Assembly (NCBI RefSeq): GCF_004138335.1
Contig: NZ_RYFW01000001.1
Coordinates: forward strand, 682,001-746,000
Direction of reading: 5' to 3'
Source: Peristeroidobacter agariperforans
GTDB taxonomy: Bacteria; Pseudomonadota; Gammaproteobacteria; Steroidobacterales; Steroidobacteraceae
DNA: 64,000 bases
Shown here: in pieces, positions 48,850-56,332 of the stretch
Layout of the letters: the number at the start of each line of letters is the position of its first letter
Numbering within the stretch: position 1 is the stretch's first letter
Notes under the pieces: generated by a model
Databases searched by the model: none
Told to the model about the DNA's origin: nothing
The model's input: the letters and a program-made list of their open reading frames with translations, nothing else
Translations under genes and position numbers: made by a program

Positions 48850-49095
48850 CTACCTCACCTCGCAGCCCGCCGGCTTGAAGACCCGCTGCGTCGACGCCGG
48901 ATATTTCGCGAGCTTATCCAAGGGCCGCCGCGGTCGTCGCACCAATTCGCCGCCGCAATTCGGGCAGATGCCGTTCAGTCGATTCCCCGCGCAATCCGAG
49001 CAGAAGGTGCACTCAAATGTGCAGATGAGGACCGACGCCGAATCAGGCAGCAGATCGACGTTACAGCATTCGCAGTTCGGCCTGAGTTCCAGCAT
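48850..49095 (-). CDS. DUF1272 zinc-ribbon-like protein
   Basis: An 81-residue cysteine-rich protein from ATG 49095 (MLELRPNCECC). Cys pairs in CECCNVDL, CTFECTFCSDC and CPNCGGELVRRP match DUF1272, which likely binds zinc. Function is unknown. The frame is open to 49206, but the added residues are not family-like and would overlap the neighbouring acetyltransferase gene. Confidence 0.9.
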   Translation of the reverse strand: MLELRPNCECCNVDLLPDSASVLICTFECTFCSDCAGNRLNGICPNCGGELVRRPRRPLDKLAKYPASTQRVFKPAGCEVR

Positions 49096-49186
49096 GGTTG
49101 ACTCCCAAGTTTTCGCCAACCTAACTCGCCGCGTCGTCGCATGCCATCCCACGACAGACAAGTTGTGATCGATTCCGGACGCAAAT

Positions 49187-49708
49187 TCAGCCAGCCGGTC
49201 TTGCATACACCCATCGCGTGACCGGCTGGTGGAAGTTCAACGGCCCGGGCACGGTTCGATGCGTCTTCACGTATTGGAAACCCGCCTTCTGTAGCGTTCG
49301 ATTCGGCGCGACATTGAAAGCGTTCGGTTCGCAATACAGACGCTCGAGCCGAAGTCGGTCGAAATAGATCTCGACAGACTTTCGCACACAGGCCACGCCG
49401 AAGCCGCTTTGGCGCTGTCCGGGTTCGACGATGTGAAGATGCATGTACGCCTCTTTGCCGTACACGATCTTGTCCACCGATGAGAACCCGATCGGCCTGG
49501 CGTCAAGCTCCCATAGGAGAAGCAAGCTGCGCCGACGCTCGATCGGCTGTGCGAAGTCGGTTTCATAGAGCTGCCGCCATTGCACGCGCCCCGGCAGCCT
49601 CGTTGGGTCCACGCCCAATAACTCGAGATGCTCGGCGCCAGATTCATGGAAGTAGTCGATGACTACCCCGACTTCCTCCAAGAGCATTTCCCGGACATTC
49701 ACGATCAT
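49187..49708 (-). CDS. GNAT-family N-acetyltransferase
   Basis: A 173-residue protein from ATG 49708 (MIVNVREML) preceded by GGGAG. The GNAT core appears as IGFSSVDKIVYGKEAYMHLHIVEPGQRQSGFGVACVRKSVEIYF, with the acetyl-CoA loop Q-R-x-S-G-F-G, then LERLYCEPNAFNVAPNRTLQKAGFQYVKTH. It would acetylate an amine on a small molecule or a protein; substrate unknown. The frame is open to 49801 without family support. Confidence 0.88.
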   Translation of the reverse strand: MIVNVREMLLEEVGVVIDYFHESGAEHLELLGVDPTRLPGRVQWRQLYETDFAQPIERRRSLLLLWELDARPIGFSSVDKIVYGKEAYMHLHIVEPGQRQSGFGVACVRKSVEIYFDRLRLERLYCEPNAFNVAPNRTLQKAGFQYVKTHRTVPGPLNFHQPVTRWVYARPAG

Positions 49709-49780
49709 CAGCTCCCTAAGATGATACGCCCTCCTCGCCCGCGGCGACGGTAACACCGACCAACGCACCGTAGAATAGCC

Positions 49781-49903
49781 ATGAGCAGTCCGCTCGACCA
49801 CAATGGGTTCGCCATCGTCCCGGATGTCCTGGCGCGGTCCCGCACCGAAGAACTGGCAAGCGCCCTGGCATCAGTGCACTTACTCGCGCGTGCCAGCCAA
49901 TGA
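49781..49903 (+). pseudogene. Fragment of a phytanoyl-CoA dioxygenase-like gene
   Basis: A 40-codon frame (MSSPLDHNGFAIVPDVLARSRTEELASAL, read in parts) matches the N-terminal helix-turn of PhyH-type Fe(II) dioxygenases (D-x-NGF-x-I-x-P-x-VL). It stops at TGA 49901-49903, and the remaining 250 or so residues expected for the family are missing. The gene was probably truncated by deletion next to the MerR/RidA genes. Confidence 0.5.
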
Positions 49904-49950
49904 GTCGTAACTTTTGAACCAGCGCTTTGGACCAGGCGCGATCGCGAATA

Positions 49951-50775
49951 TCAAAAGGGAGACGCCATTGTTGGGCGGCGGCCGGCGGGCGCAAGCGGAA
50001 ACTGCACCTCGATGGGACCGCTCAGGTCCATGCGATTGAAATATCGCTCTCGAATCGGACCTGCGACTCGGTACCCGAGGCGCTGGGCTCGATCGACCGC
50101 TGCTCGATACGCCGAGCGGGGATTGTCAGCTGTGTCGTCGAGCACCACCGAAGCTACTGTGCACGCGGGCACCTGAACGACGTTCAAAGCGGTGGGATGT
50201 GACGACTTACACGGGTCGATGAACAGCAGCGCCTCACAGTCGATGCTGTCGGCGGTCCCCAGGCACCGATGCCAGATCGCGCCCTGCCCCATTACCACGG
50301 ACCTTGCGGGCAACTTCGCGCGCAGGACCTGAAGCATGTCGCCCACCTCATCGTACGAATCGCACGTACGTCGCAGGCTTACAGCGAACCCGACATCCAG
50401 GCTGCGAATCGTCGTTTCATACGGACGCAGCGATCCCTCGCTTTCAATTTGTGAAATGCGCACATCTACTTCCTCGAGCCTCGCACGCTCCGCCTCGATT
50501 TTTACCTGCAGGCTAGCGCGTCGTTGCAGCAGCATCTCCCGCAGCCGCTCAGGCGAATGCTCGGCGCACAGCAGTCTCCTGACTTCCTGAAGCGAAAACC
50601 CGAGGCTGCGATAAACGAGCAGCTCGTTGATGCGCGCCAATTGCGTGACAGAGTAGTAACGATACTTGGTGTTCGGATCGATGGCGTGCGCGGGCAGCAG
50701 ACCGATCTCGTCGTAGTGCCGCACCAACTTGATGGACACGTTCGCCAGGCGAGCAAACTCACCGATCCGGAGCAT
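49951..50775 (-). CDS. MerR-family regulator with GyrI-like effector domain
   Basis: A 274-residue regulator of the BltR/BmrR type. The DNA-binding domain is RIGEFARLANVSIKLVRHYDEIGLLPAHAID ... YRYYSVTQLARINELLVYRSLGFSLQEVRRLL (read in parts), followed by a long dimerisation helix (RASLQVKIEAERARLEEVDVRISQIE). A ligand-binding GyrI-like domain of about 150 residues ends the protein. Members sense cationic drugs and often control efflux. It lies 9 bp after the RidA gene and is probably co-transcribed with it. Confidence 0.9.
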   Translation of the reverse strand: MLRIGEFARLANVSIKLVRHYDEIGLLPAHAIDPNTKYRYYSVTQLARINELLVYRSLGFSLQEVRRLLCAEHSPERLREMLLQRRASLQVKIEAERARLEEVDVRISQIESEGSLRPYETTIRSLDVGFAVSLRRTCDSYDEVGDMLQVLRAKLPARSVVMGQGAIWHRCLGTADSIDCEALLFIDPCKSSHPTALNVVQVPACTVASVVLDDTADNPRSAYRAAVDRAQRLGYRVAGPIRERYFNRMDLSGPIEVQFPLAPAGRRPTMASPF

Positions 50776-50784
50776 CGCATTTCC

Positions 50785-51303
50785 TCACGACGGCAGCACC
50801 GCCACGGCTTCGATCTCGATCAGCCAATCGGGATGCACGAGTCGACTGACGAAGACGAACGTGCTCACCGGTGGGGACTGCGTGTTTACATAGCGGTCCC
50901 GCACCTCTACGACTGCACGCTGTTGGGCAGGTTCAATGCCGGCGACGCAGTAATAATTCAGTTTCACGATATCCGCAAACGATGCGCCTGCCGCGGCTGC
51001 GGCGATACCAAGATTGATAAAGACCTGTTCGAGTTGCGCGCGAAAATCGCCCTTTCCGACCAGCTCCCCCGCGGCATTGCGTGGCACCTGGCCAGCGATG
51101 TACAGCAGCTTGCCGCTCGTTATTTCAGCCACCTGCGAGAAACCGGTGCTGGGAGGCAGTTTGTCGGGATCGTAAAGTCGGAAATTCGGATCGGCCTGAC
51201 TGGCCGACGCAGCCGTCGCCGGCGCCGCTACGGTGGCAGCGCTGATCAATGCTGTCTTGATCACATCGCGCCGAGTGGCTGAACGAGGCTCGTTGACGCT
51301 CAC
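50785..51303 (-). CDS. RidA/YjgF-family protein with Tat signal
   Basis: A 172-residue protein from GTG 51303, preceded by AGAGGG. The N-terminus SATRRDVIKTALISAATVAAPATAASA has the twin-arginine motif, so it should be exported folded. The rest is a RidA domain (LLYIAGQVPRNAAGELVGKGDFRAQLEQVFINLGIAAAAAGASFADIVKLNYY, read in parts), and TFVFVSRLVHPDWLIEIEAVAV completes the trimer fold. Cytosolic RidA deaminates reactive enamines and imines; a periplasmic member has an unknown substrate. It lies upstream of a MerR regulator. Confidence 0.87.
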   Translation of the reverse strand: MSVNEPRSATRRDVIKTALISAATVAAPATAASASQADPNFRLYDPDKLPPSTGFSQVAEITSGKLLYIAGQVPRNAAGELVGKGDFRAQLEQVFINLGIAAAAAGASFADIVKLNYYCVAGIEPAQQRAVVEVRDRYVNTQSPPVSTFVFVSRLVHPDWLIEIEAVAVLPS

Positions 51304-51375
51304 GCTGTGCCCTCTGAAATTGCACTTGAAGCGCGACTCTCGAGTCTCCAGTCGCTGGAGAGTCAAGACCGCGGC

Positions 51376-51753
51376 CTACGGCTCGTCATAGACCAGTACG
51401 ATCTTCCCTCGCGGCGCGAGCCAGGGTTCGAGAATGCGACGAGCCAGGGCGGGATCGCGATGAAGCAGTCCGACGCGGACGGCGAAGATCTTGTCGAATT
51501 TGCGCCGTCCCGGTTCGAACTCGAGCGCATCGGCAACGTGAAACTCGGCGCGACCCGCGTCGACGTGCCGCCGATTCCGCCGCAGCGACGCTGCGATCAT
51601 CTTCTTGGATTTGTCGATTGCGACCAGCCGGCCGGAACCGAGCCGTTCGCAGACGAAGCTCGCCGCCACGCCGTGTCCACAGCCGATTTCGAGCACCTGG
51701 TCGTCCGCTTGGATCCGCAGTCCCTCGACGATCGATCTCAGGCGCTCGCTCAT
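51376..51753 (-). CDS. Small class I SAM-dependent methyltransferase
   Basis: A 125-residue protein that is short for a methyltransferase but has the core: motif I LEIGCGHGVAASFVCERLG, acidic LVAIDKSKKMI, FHVADALEFEP and FDKIFAVRV. The C-terminal part is cut short after GKIVLVYDEP, so the substrate-binding sheet seen in larger members is missing. It could be a natural small form or a truncated gene. It lies 9 bp after the ABC permease gene and is likely in that operon. Confidence 0.75.
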   Translation of the reverse strand: MSERLRSIVEGLRIQADDQVLEIGCGHGVAASFVCERLGSGRLVAIDKSKKMIAASLRRNRRHVDAGRAEFHVADALEFEPGRRKFDKIFAVRVGLLHRDPALARRILEPWLAPRGKIVLVYDEP

Positions 51754-51762
51754 GGGTAGCAG

Positions 51763-52587
51763 TTACTCGCGCGTGCCGACGCCCCGATGCAGCAGCCACA
51801 CACAGCTGACATACAGAACGACTGCGGCGCCGATCATGATCGTATAGGCCAGGCCAACATTGACGTCGGACACGCCCAGGAAGCCGAAGCGGAAGGCGTT
51901 GACCATATAAAGAATGGGATTGGCGTGCGAGATGCCCTGGGCCCAGTCGGGCAGCAGCTTGATCGTATAGAACACGCCGCCCAGATAGGTCAGCGGCGTC
52001 AGCACGAAGGTCGGAATGAACGAGATCTGATCGAAGTTCTTCGCGAACACGGCATTGATCATGCCGGCCAGCGCGAACACGATCGAGCTGAGCAGTACGG
52101 CGGAAATCACTACGCCGATGCTGTGAATCTTCATGTGCGTGAAGATCAACGTGATCGCAGTGACCACACCGCCGACGATGATGCCGCGCGTAATGCCGCC
52201 CATCACATAACCGCCGACGATCAGCCAGCTCGGCAGCGGCGACACCAGCAGCTCTTCGATGTGCTTGCCGAATTTCGCGCCGAAGAACGACGACACGACA
52301 TTGCCGTACGAGTTGGTGATCACGGACATCATGATCAGGCCGGGCGCGATGTACTGAATGTAGGAGTAGCCGCCCATGTCGCCGATGCGGCCGCCGATCA
52401 GGCTGCCGAAGATGACGAAATACAGCGTCGCGGTGATCGCCGGCGGGACGATGGTCTGGCCCCAGATGCGAATGATGCGATTGAACTCGCGGATCACGAT
52501 GGTGTTGAAGCCGACGATGTTCGTCTTCAACAACATGGGCTCTTTCACCGAAGGGGACAGACTCGAAGATTCGACGGCTTTATCCAT
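51763..52587 (-). CDS. ABC-2 type transporter permease (YadH-like)
   Basis: A 274-residue membrane protein with six helices. The ABC-2 signature region FIPTFVLTPLTYLGGVFYTIKLLPDW is clear and the C-terminal RFGFLGVSDVNVG matches YadH-type exporters. With the ATPase encoded just upstream (8-bp overlap) it forms a two-gene exporter. The substrate is unknown, perhaps a polysaccharide, lipid or drug. Confidence 0.92.
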   Translation of the reverse strand: MDKAVESSSLSPSVKEPMLLKTNIVGFNTIVIREFNRIIRIWGQTIVPPAITATLYFVIFGSLIGGRIGDMGGYSYIQYIAPGLIMMSVITNSYGNVVSSFFGAKFGKHIEELLVSPLPSWLIVGGYVMGGITRGIIVGGVVTAITLIFTHMKIHSIGVVISAVLLSSIVFALAGMINAVFAKNFDQISFIPTFVLTPLTYLGGVFYTIKLLPDWAQGISHANPILYMVNAFRFGFLGVSDVNVGLAYTIMIGAAVVLYVSCVWLLHRGVGTRE

Positions 52588-53506
52588 GGGCGGCCTCTTT
52601 CTGATTCACCAGCCGCATGAACAGCTCTTCCAGTCGGTTGGTCTTGTTGCGCATCGACAGCACTTCGATGCCGGACGCGGACAGTTGCGAGAAAATGTCG
52701 TTCAGGCTCTGGTCTTTGGAGACCTCGATCTCCAGCGAATGATCGTCCGGCATGCTGACTGCGTAGCCCGGCAGTACCGGCGCTGCCGTGATCGGATTGC
52801 GCAGGTTGAACACAAAAACCTCGGTCTGCAGTTTGCGCAGCACGCGGCTCATGCGGTCGTTCTCGATGATGCGGCCCTTGTCGATGATGGCGACGTGGCG
52901 GCACAGATTCTCCGCTTCCTCCAGATAGTGCGTGGTCAGGATGATGGTCGTGCCGGCGGCGTTGATGTCGCGCATGAACGTCCACATCGTGCGACGCACT
53001 TCGATGTCCACGCCGGCGGTGGGCTCATCCAGGATCAGCAAGCGCGGCTCGTGCATCAGTGCTCGGGCAATCATCAAGCGCCGCTTCATGCCGCCTGACA
53101 AGGTGCGCGACACCGCATTCCGCTTTTCCCACAACTGCAGTGCGGTCAGATATTTCTCCAGGCGCTTCGACGCCACATGGCGCGGAATGCCGTAGAAGCC
53201 GGCCTGGTTCAGCAGGATCGTGGTGACTGTTTCAAATTGATTGAAGTTGACTTCCTGGGGCACCAGGCCGATGCACGATTTGGCGATCGCCAGCTCCGTA
53301 TCGATGTCGTGGCCGAATACCTGAACTTTGCCGCTGCTCTTGTTGACCAATGAGGTGACGATGCCGATGGCGGTGGTCTTGCCGGCGCCATTCGGCCCCA
53401 GCAACGCGAAGAAATCCCCTTCCTCCACGGCCAGGTCGATCCCCTTGAGCGCCTGAACGCCGTTCTTGTAGGTCTTTGTGAGCTGCTGGAAGGTCAGTGC
53501 TTGCAT
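52580..53506 (-). CDS. ABC transporter ATP-binding protein (YadG-like)
   Basis: A 308-residue ATPase from ATG 53506 (MQALTFQQL). The Walker A GPNGAGKT, Q-loop region LVPQEVNFNQFETV, signature LSGGMKRRLMIARALMHEP and Walker B LLILDEPTAGVD are all present. The C-terminal extension of about 70 residues (KDQSLNDIFSQLSASGIEV) is typical of ABC-2 exporters. It drives the permease that it overlaps by 8 bp. The upstream frame to 53617 has no family support. Confidence 0.95.
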   Translation of the reverse strand: MQALTFQQLTKTYKNGVQALKGIDLAVEEGDFFALLGPNGAGKTTAIGIVTSLVNKSSGKVQVFGHDIDTELAIAKSCIGLVPQEVNFNQFETVTTILLNQAGFYGIPRHVASKRLEKYLTALQLWEKRNAVSRTLSGGMKRRLMIARALMHEPRLLILDEPTAGVDIEVRRTMWTFMRDINAAGTTIILTTHYLEEAENLCRHVAIIDKGRIIENDRMSRVLRKLQTEVFVFNLRNPITAAPVLPGYAVSMPDDHSLEIEVSKDQSLNDIFSQLSASGIEVLSMRNKTNRLEELFMRLVNQKEAAHG

Positions 53507-53751
53507 GGCGCCTTCAGCCACCGTACTTGGGTGGCGATGACATTGATCGGAGTGGGAAAAGTGGCTGCGAAGGGTATCGGGCCGGACCCGCCCCAGCAAG
53601 GCGCGGGCGGTCACCAATGTCGTGCCTGCGACGAACTGCTGGGCAGGGATGTGTCGGTTAACCGACAGCGGCCGGGCATTTGGCCGTCACGGCGGCTTGA
53701 CGGCACGATTTCAGGGCGCATCATGACGGCCTTGCGATAGCGCAACTCAGC

Positions 53752-55398
53752 ATGTACACGAGCTTTTTTGGCCTGGGCGAGAAGCCCTTCGCGATCACTC
53801 CGGACCCGCGTTACCTCTTTATGAGCGAGCGGCACGCGGAGGCGCTCGCGCATCTTTTGTACGGCATCACCGAAGCCGGCGGCTTCATTCAGCTCACCGG
53901 CGAGGTTGGCACGGGCAAGACCACTATCGTGCGCTCGCTGCTGGAGCGCATGCCGGGCCACGCCGACGTGGCCGTGATCCTCAACCCCCAATTAACGCCG
54001 GTTGAATTTGTACTGACGATTTGCGAAGAGCTGGGCATCTTCATGCGCGATGAAGACGCCACCAGCATCAAGGATCTGGTCGATCTGTTGAACCGTCGCC
54101 TGCTCGAAGCGAACGCCAAGGGCCGCCGTATCGTCGTGATCGTCGACGAAGCGCAGAACCTGATGCCGGCCACGCTCGAGCAAGTGCGCCTGCTCACCAA
54201 TCTCGAAACCGCTTCGAAGAAACTGCTGCAGATCATCCTCATCGGCCAGCCCGAGCTGCGCGAACTGTTGGATCGGGTCGAGCTGCGCCAGCTCGCTCAG
54301 CGCATTACCGGGCGATATCACCTCGCACCGCTGTCGCGTTCCGAGACGGCGTCGTATGTGAATCACCGACTGAAGGTCGCTGGCGCCGCCGGTGAAATAT
54401 TCAGCAGCGCGGCGCTGAGCGAAGTGCACCGCTTGAGCGGCGGTGTGCCGCGAATCATCAATGTGATCTGCGATCGAGCGCTGCTCGGCGCGTTCACCCA
54501 GGAGCAACATCGCATCGGACCGGGCATGATCCGCGAAGCTGCGAGCGAAGTGTCCGGTCGCTCGGTCAGTCCGCCGTGGATGAAACTGCTCCTTGGCTCG
54601 GCTGGCAGTGTCGCCGTGCTCGGCCTGGCGCTGGGCATCTGGCAACTCACGCGAACGACCGACGCCGAAGAACCGATTGCCACCGCCGGGCCAGCTGTCG
54701 TCGAAGCTGCACCGGTGCAGGTCGCGCAGGCTGCAGCTCTGCCGCCCGCGCCACCGCGGCCGCAAGACGTTGCCGAAGTCCTGGTGGAAAAGGTCGGCAT
54801 GACGAACACCGAAAGCGCGTTCAGTCAGCTGTTCTCGCTGTGGGGTGCGAAGTTCACGCCCAAGGGTGGCCGGCCGTGCGACCAGGCGACCAAGCAAGGG
54901 CTTGCCTGTGTTTATCAGCAAGGCACTTGGGGCCAGCTGCGAACTTTGAATCGCCCCGCGATCCTCACGCTGATCGACGAAGACAGCAACGCGCACCAGG
55001 TGGTGGTGTCCGGCCTGGTGGGCGACACGGCCAAGATCAACTTGCCGGACGAGACGAGGATGGTGTCGATCGCGTCGTTGTCGCGGCTGTGGTACGGCGA
55101 TTATCTGGTGCTGTGGCGGCCGCAACTCGGCTCGGCGCGCGCGTTGTCGCCCGGCATGCAAGGCGATGGCGTGCGCTGGCTGCGTACCAAACTGAACACG
55201 GTTGCCGGCAAAACGGACGTGGAGCCGGCCAGCGATTACTACGATGAGGACCTGGTGAAAATGGTCGAGGACTTTCAGCGCCAGTATCGCTTGAACGTCG
55301 ACGGCATCGCCGGCGTGCAGACCCAGATCGTACTGGATTCGCTGGGCAGCTCGCCCGGCACGCCGGTGCTCGTAGCGCAGGCGCGGGGAACGAGCTGA
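53752..55398 (+). CDS. GspA/ExeA-type AAA ATPase with peptidoglycan-binding domain
   Basis: A 548-residue inner-membrane protein. The cytoplasmic AAA part has FFGLGEKPFAITPDPRYLF, Walker A GEVGTGKT at 50-57 and Walker B VVIVDEAQNL near 128-137. A membrane helix is at about 283-306. A periplasmic region with a GspA/GspB-interaction-like segment and a C-terminal peptidoglycan-binding domain (MQGDGVRWLRTKLN, VEDFQRQYRLNVDGIAG) follows. GspA with GspB remodels peptidoglycan for insertion of the type II secretin. The 55398 base is shared with gspB. Confidence 0.92.
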   Translation: MYTSFFGLGEKPFAITPDPRYLFMSERHAEALAHLLYGITEAGGFIQLTGEVGTGKTTIVRSLLERMPGHADVAVILNPQLTPVEFVLTICEELGIFMRDEDATSIKDLVDLLNRRLLEANAKGRRIVVIVDEAQNLMPATLEQVRLLTNLETASKKLLQIILIGQPELRELLDRVELRQLAQRITGRYHLAPLSRSETASYVNHRLKVAGAAGEIFSSAALSEVHRLSGGVPRIINVICDRALLGAFTQEQHRIGPGMIREAASEVSGRSVSPPWMKLLLGSAGSVAVLGLALGIWQLTRTTDAEEPIATAGPAVVEAAPVQVAQAAALPPAPPRPQDVAEVLVEKVGMTNTESAFSQLFSLWGAKFTPKGGRPCDQATKQGLACVYQQGTWGQLRTLNRPAILTLIDEDSNAHQVVVSGLVGDTAKINLPDETRMVSIASLSRLWYGDYLVLWRPQLGSARALSPGMQGDGVRWLRTKLNTVAGKTDVEPASDYYDEDLVKMVEDFQRQYRLNVDGIAGVQTQIVLDSLGSSPGTPVLVAQARGTS

Positions 55399-56231
55399 TG
55401 AGCTTCATTCTCGATGCCCTGAAAAAATCCGAGAACGAGCGTCAGCGCAATGTCGGCCCTTCGCTGGCCGATGTGCACGTGGTTCGGCGCAATGCCGAGC
55501 GGCCCTGGTGGGTCTTCGCTGTCGCGGCGTTGCTGGTCGTCAATCTCGGCGTGTTGATGGTCGTGCTGATTCGCGATGGCGACGCGAAGCCGGTGCAGCC
55601 TGCTCAGCAGGCGCCGGTGCAAGGCGCGCCTCAGCAAAGCTACAACGCTCCGCCGCCGCAGGCTGCGCCTCAGCAAAGTTATAACGCCGGGCCTGCTCCA
55701 GCTCAGCAGTATCAATATCAGTATCAGCAGCAGCAGCCGGCGCAACCGAACTATCAGCAGACCGTGCCGACCGATCCGTCCGTGCGCTCGCTGGCGGATG
55801 AAGCGAACGCCTATGGCGAGAGCTATCCCGAAGACCCGGCAAACTCTCACCTTGCCGGAGCGGGCGCCGTGCCCGCAGGTCCGCCGATGGTGCGTCAGAT
55901 CCAGCCGCCCGCCGTGCAGCCACTGCCCTCAGGCGCAGTGTTCGAATCGCGGCAGGCCGCAAATGCGCCCGCTGCGGGCACGGGCGCGCTGGTCGGCAAT
56001 GAAACATTGCCGACGTTCGATGACCTGGTGTCGAGCGGCACCAATCTTCCCGAGCTGCACCTGGACATTCACGTGAATTCGCAGCAGCCGGGCGAGCGCT
56101 TCGTGTTCGTGAACATGCGCAAATATCTGGAAGGCGAGGCGATCAAGGAAGGCCCGACGGTCGAGCGCATTACGGCCGAGGGTGTGATCCTGAATCAGCG
56201 CGGCCTGAGATTCTTACTGCCCAGACAATAA
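55398..56231 (+). CDS. GspB/ExeB-like type II secretion partner
   Basis: A 277-residue inner-membrane protein with the conserved cytoplasmic start MSFILDALKKSENERQR, one membrane helix near 36-60, a low-complexity Gln/Pro/Ala/Tyr linker (two near-identical APQQSYN blocks plus QYQYQYQQQQ) and a C-terminal GspB domain (LHLDIHVNSQQPGERFVFVNMRKYLEGE). Its ATG overlaps the gspA stop by one base. No other gsp genes are in the window, so the partner machinery is elsewhere. Confidence 0.9.
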   Translation: MSFILDALKKSENERQRNVGPSLADVHVVRRNAERPWWVFAVAALLVVNLGVLMVVLIRDGDAKPVQPAQQAPVQGAPQQSYNAPPPQAAPQQSYNAGPAPAQQYQYQYQQQQPAQPNYQQTVPTDPSVRSLADEANAYGESYPEDPANSHLAGAGAVPAGPPMVRQIQPPAVQPLPSGAVFESRQAANAPAAGTGALVGNETLPTFDDLVSSGTNLPELHLDIHVNSQQPGERFVFVNMRKYLEGEAIKEGPTVERITAEGVILNQRGLRFLLPRQ

Positions 56232-56235
56232 TCGT

Positions 56236-56330
56236 TAGCCGTTAGTCGGGGGGTTGGAACAAAGAGCGAGCGTGAATCCTCGTCGCCTCCTGTTCCGAAC
56301 CAACTCCTGACGCCCAACCTCTAACGGCTA
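56236..56330. repeat. Extragenic hairpin element between gspB and the DAK2-DegV gene
   Basis: TAGCCGTTAG (56236-56245) is a perfect complement of CTAACGGCTA (56321-56330). Inner segments also pair: GGTTGG (56252-56257) with CCAACC near 56314-56319, and GGAACA (56256-56261) with TGTTCC (56291-56296). The element ends 2 bp before the next ATG. It may be a repeat-type hairpin or a transcription attenuator. Confidence 0.55.
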
Positions 56331-56332
56331 CC

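Noticed and set aside
49716-49994. A minus-strand frame overlapping the PhyH stub
   Set aside because: No family resemblance and overlaps the end of the MerR gene and the GNAT promoter region.
55617-55740. Tandem repeat or CRISPR-like pattern in gspB
   Set aside because: It is a low-complexity Gln/Pro/Tyr linker in a coding gene, with only two near-identical blocks and no spacer structure.
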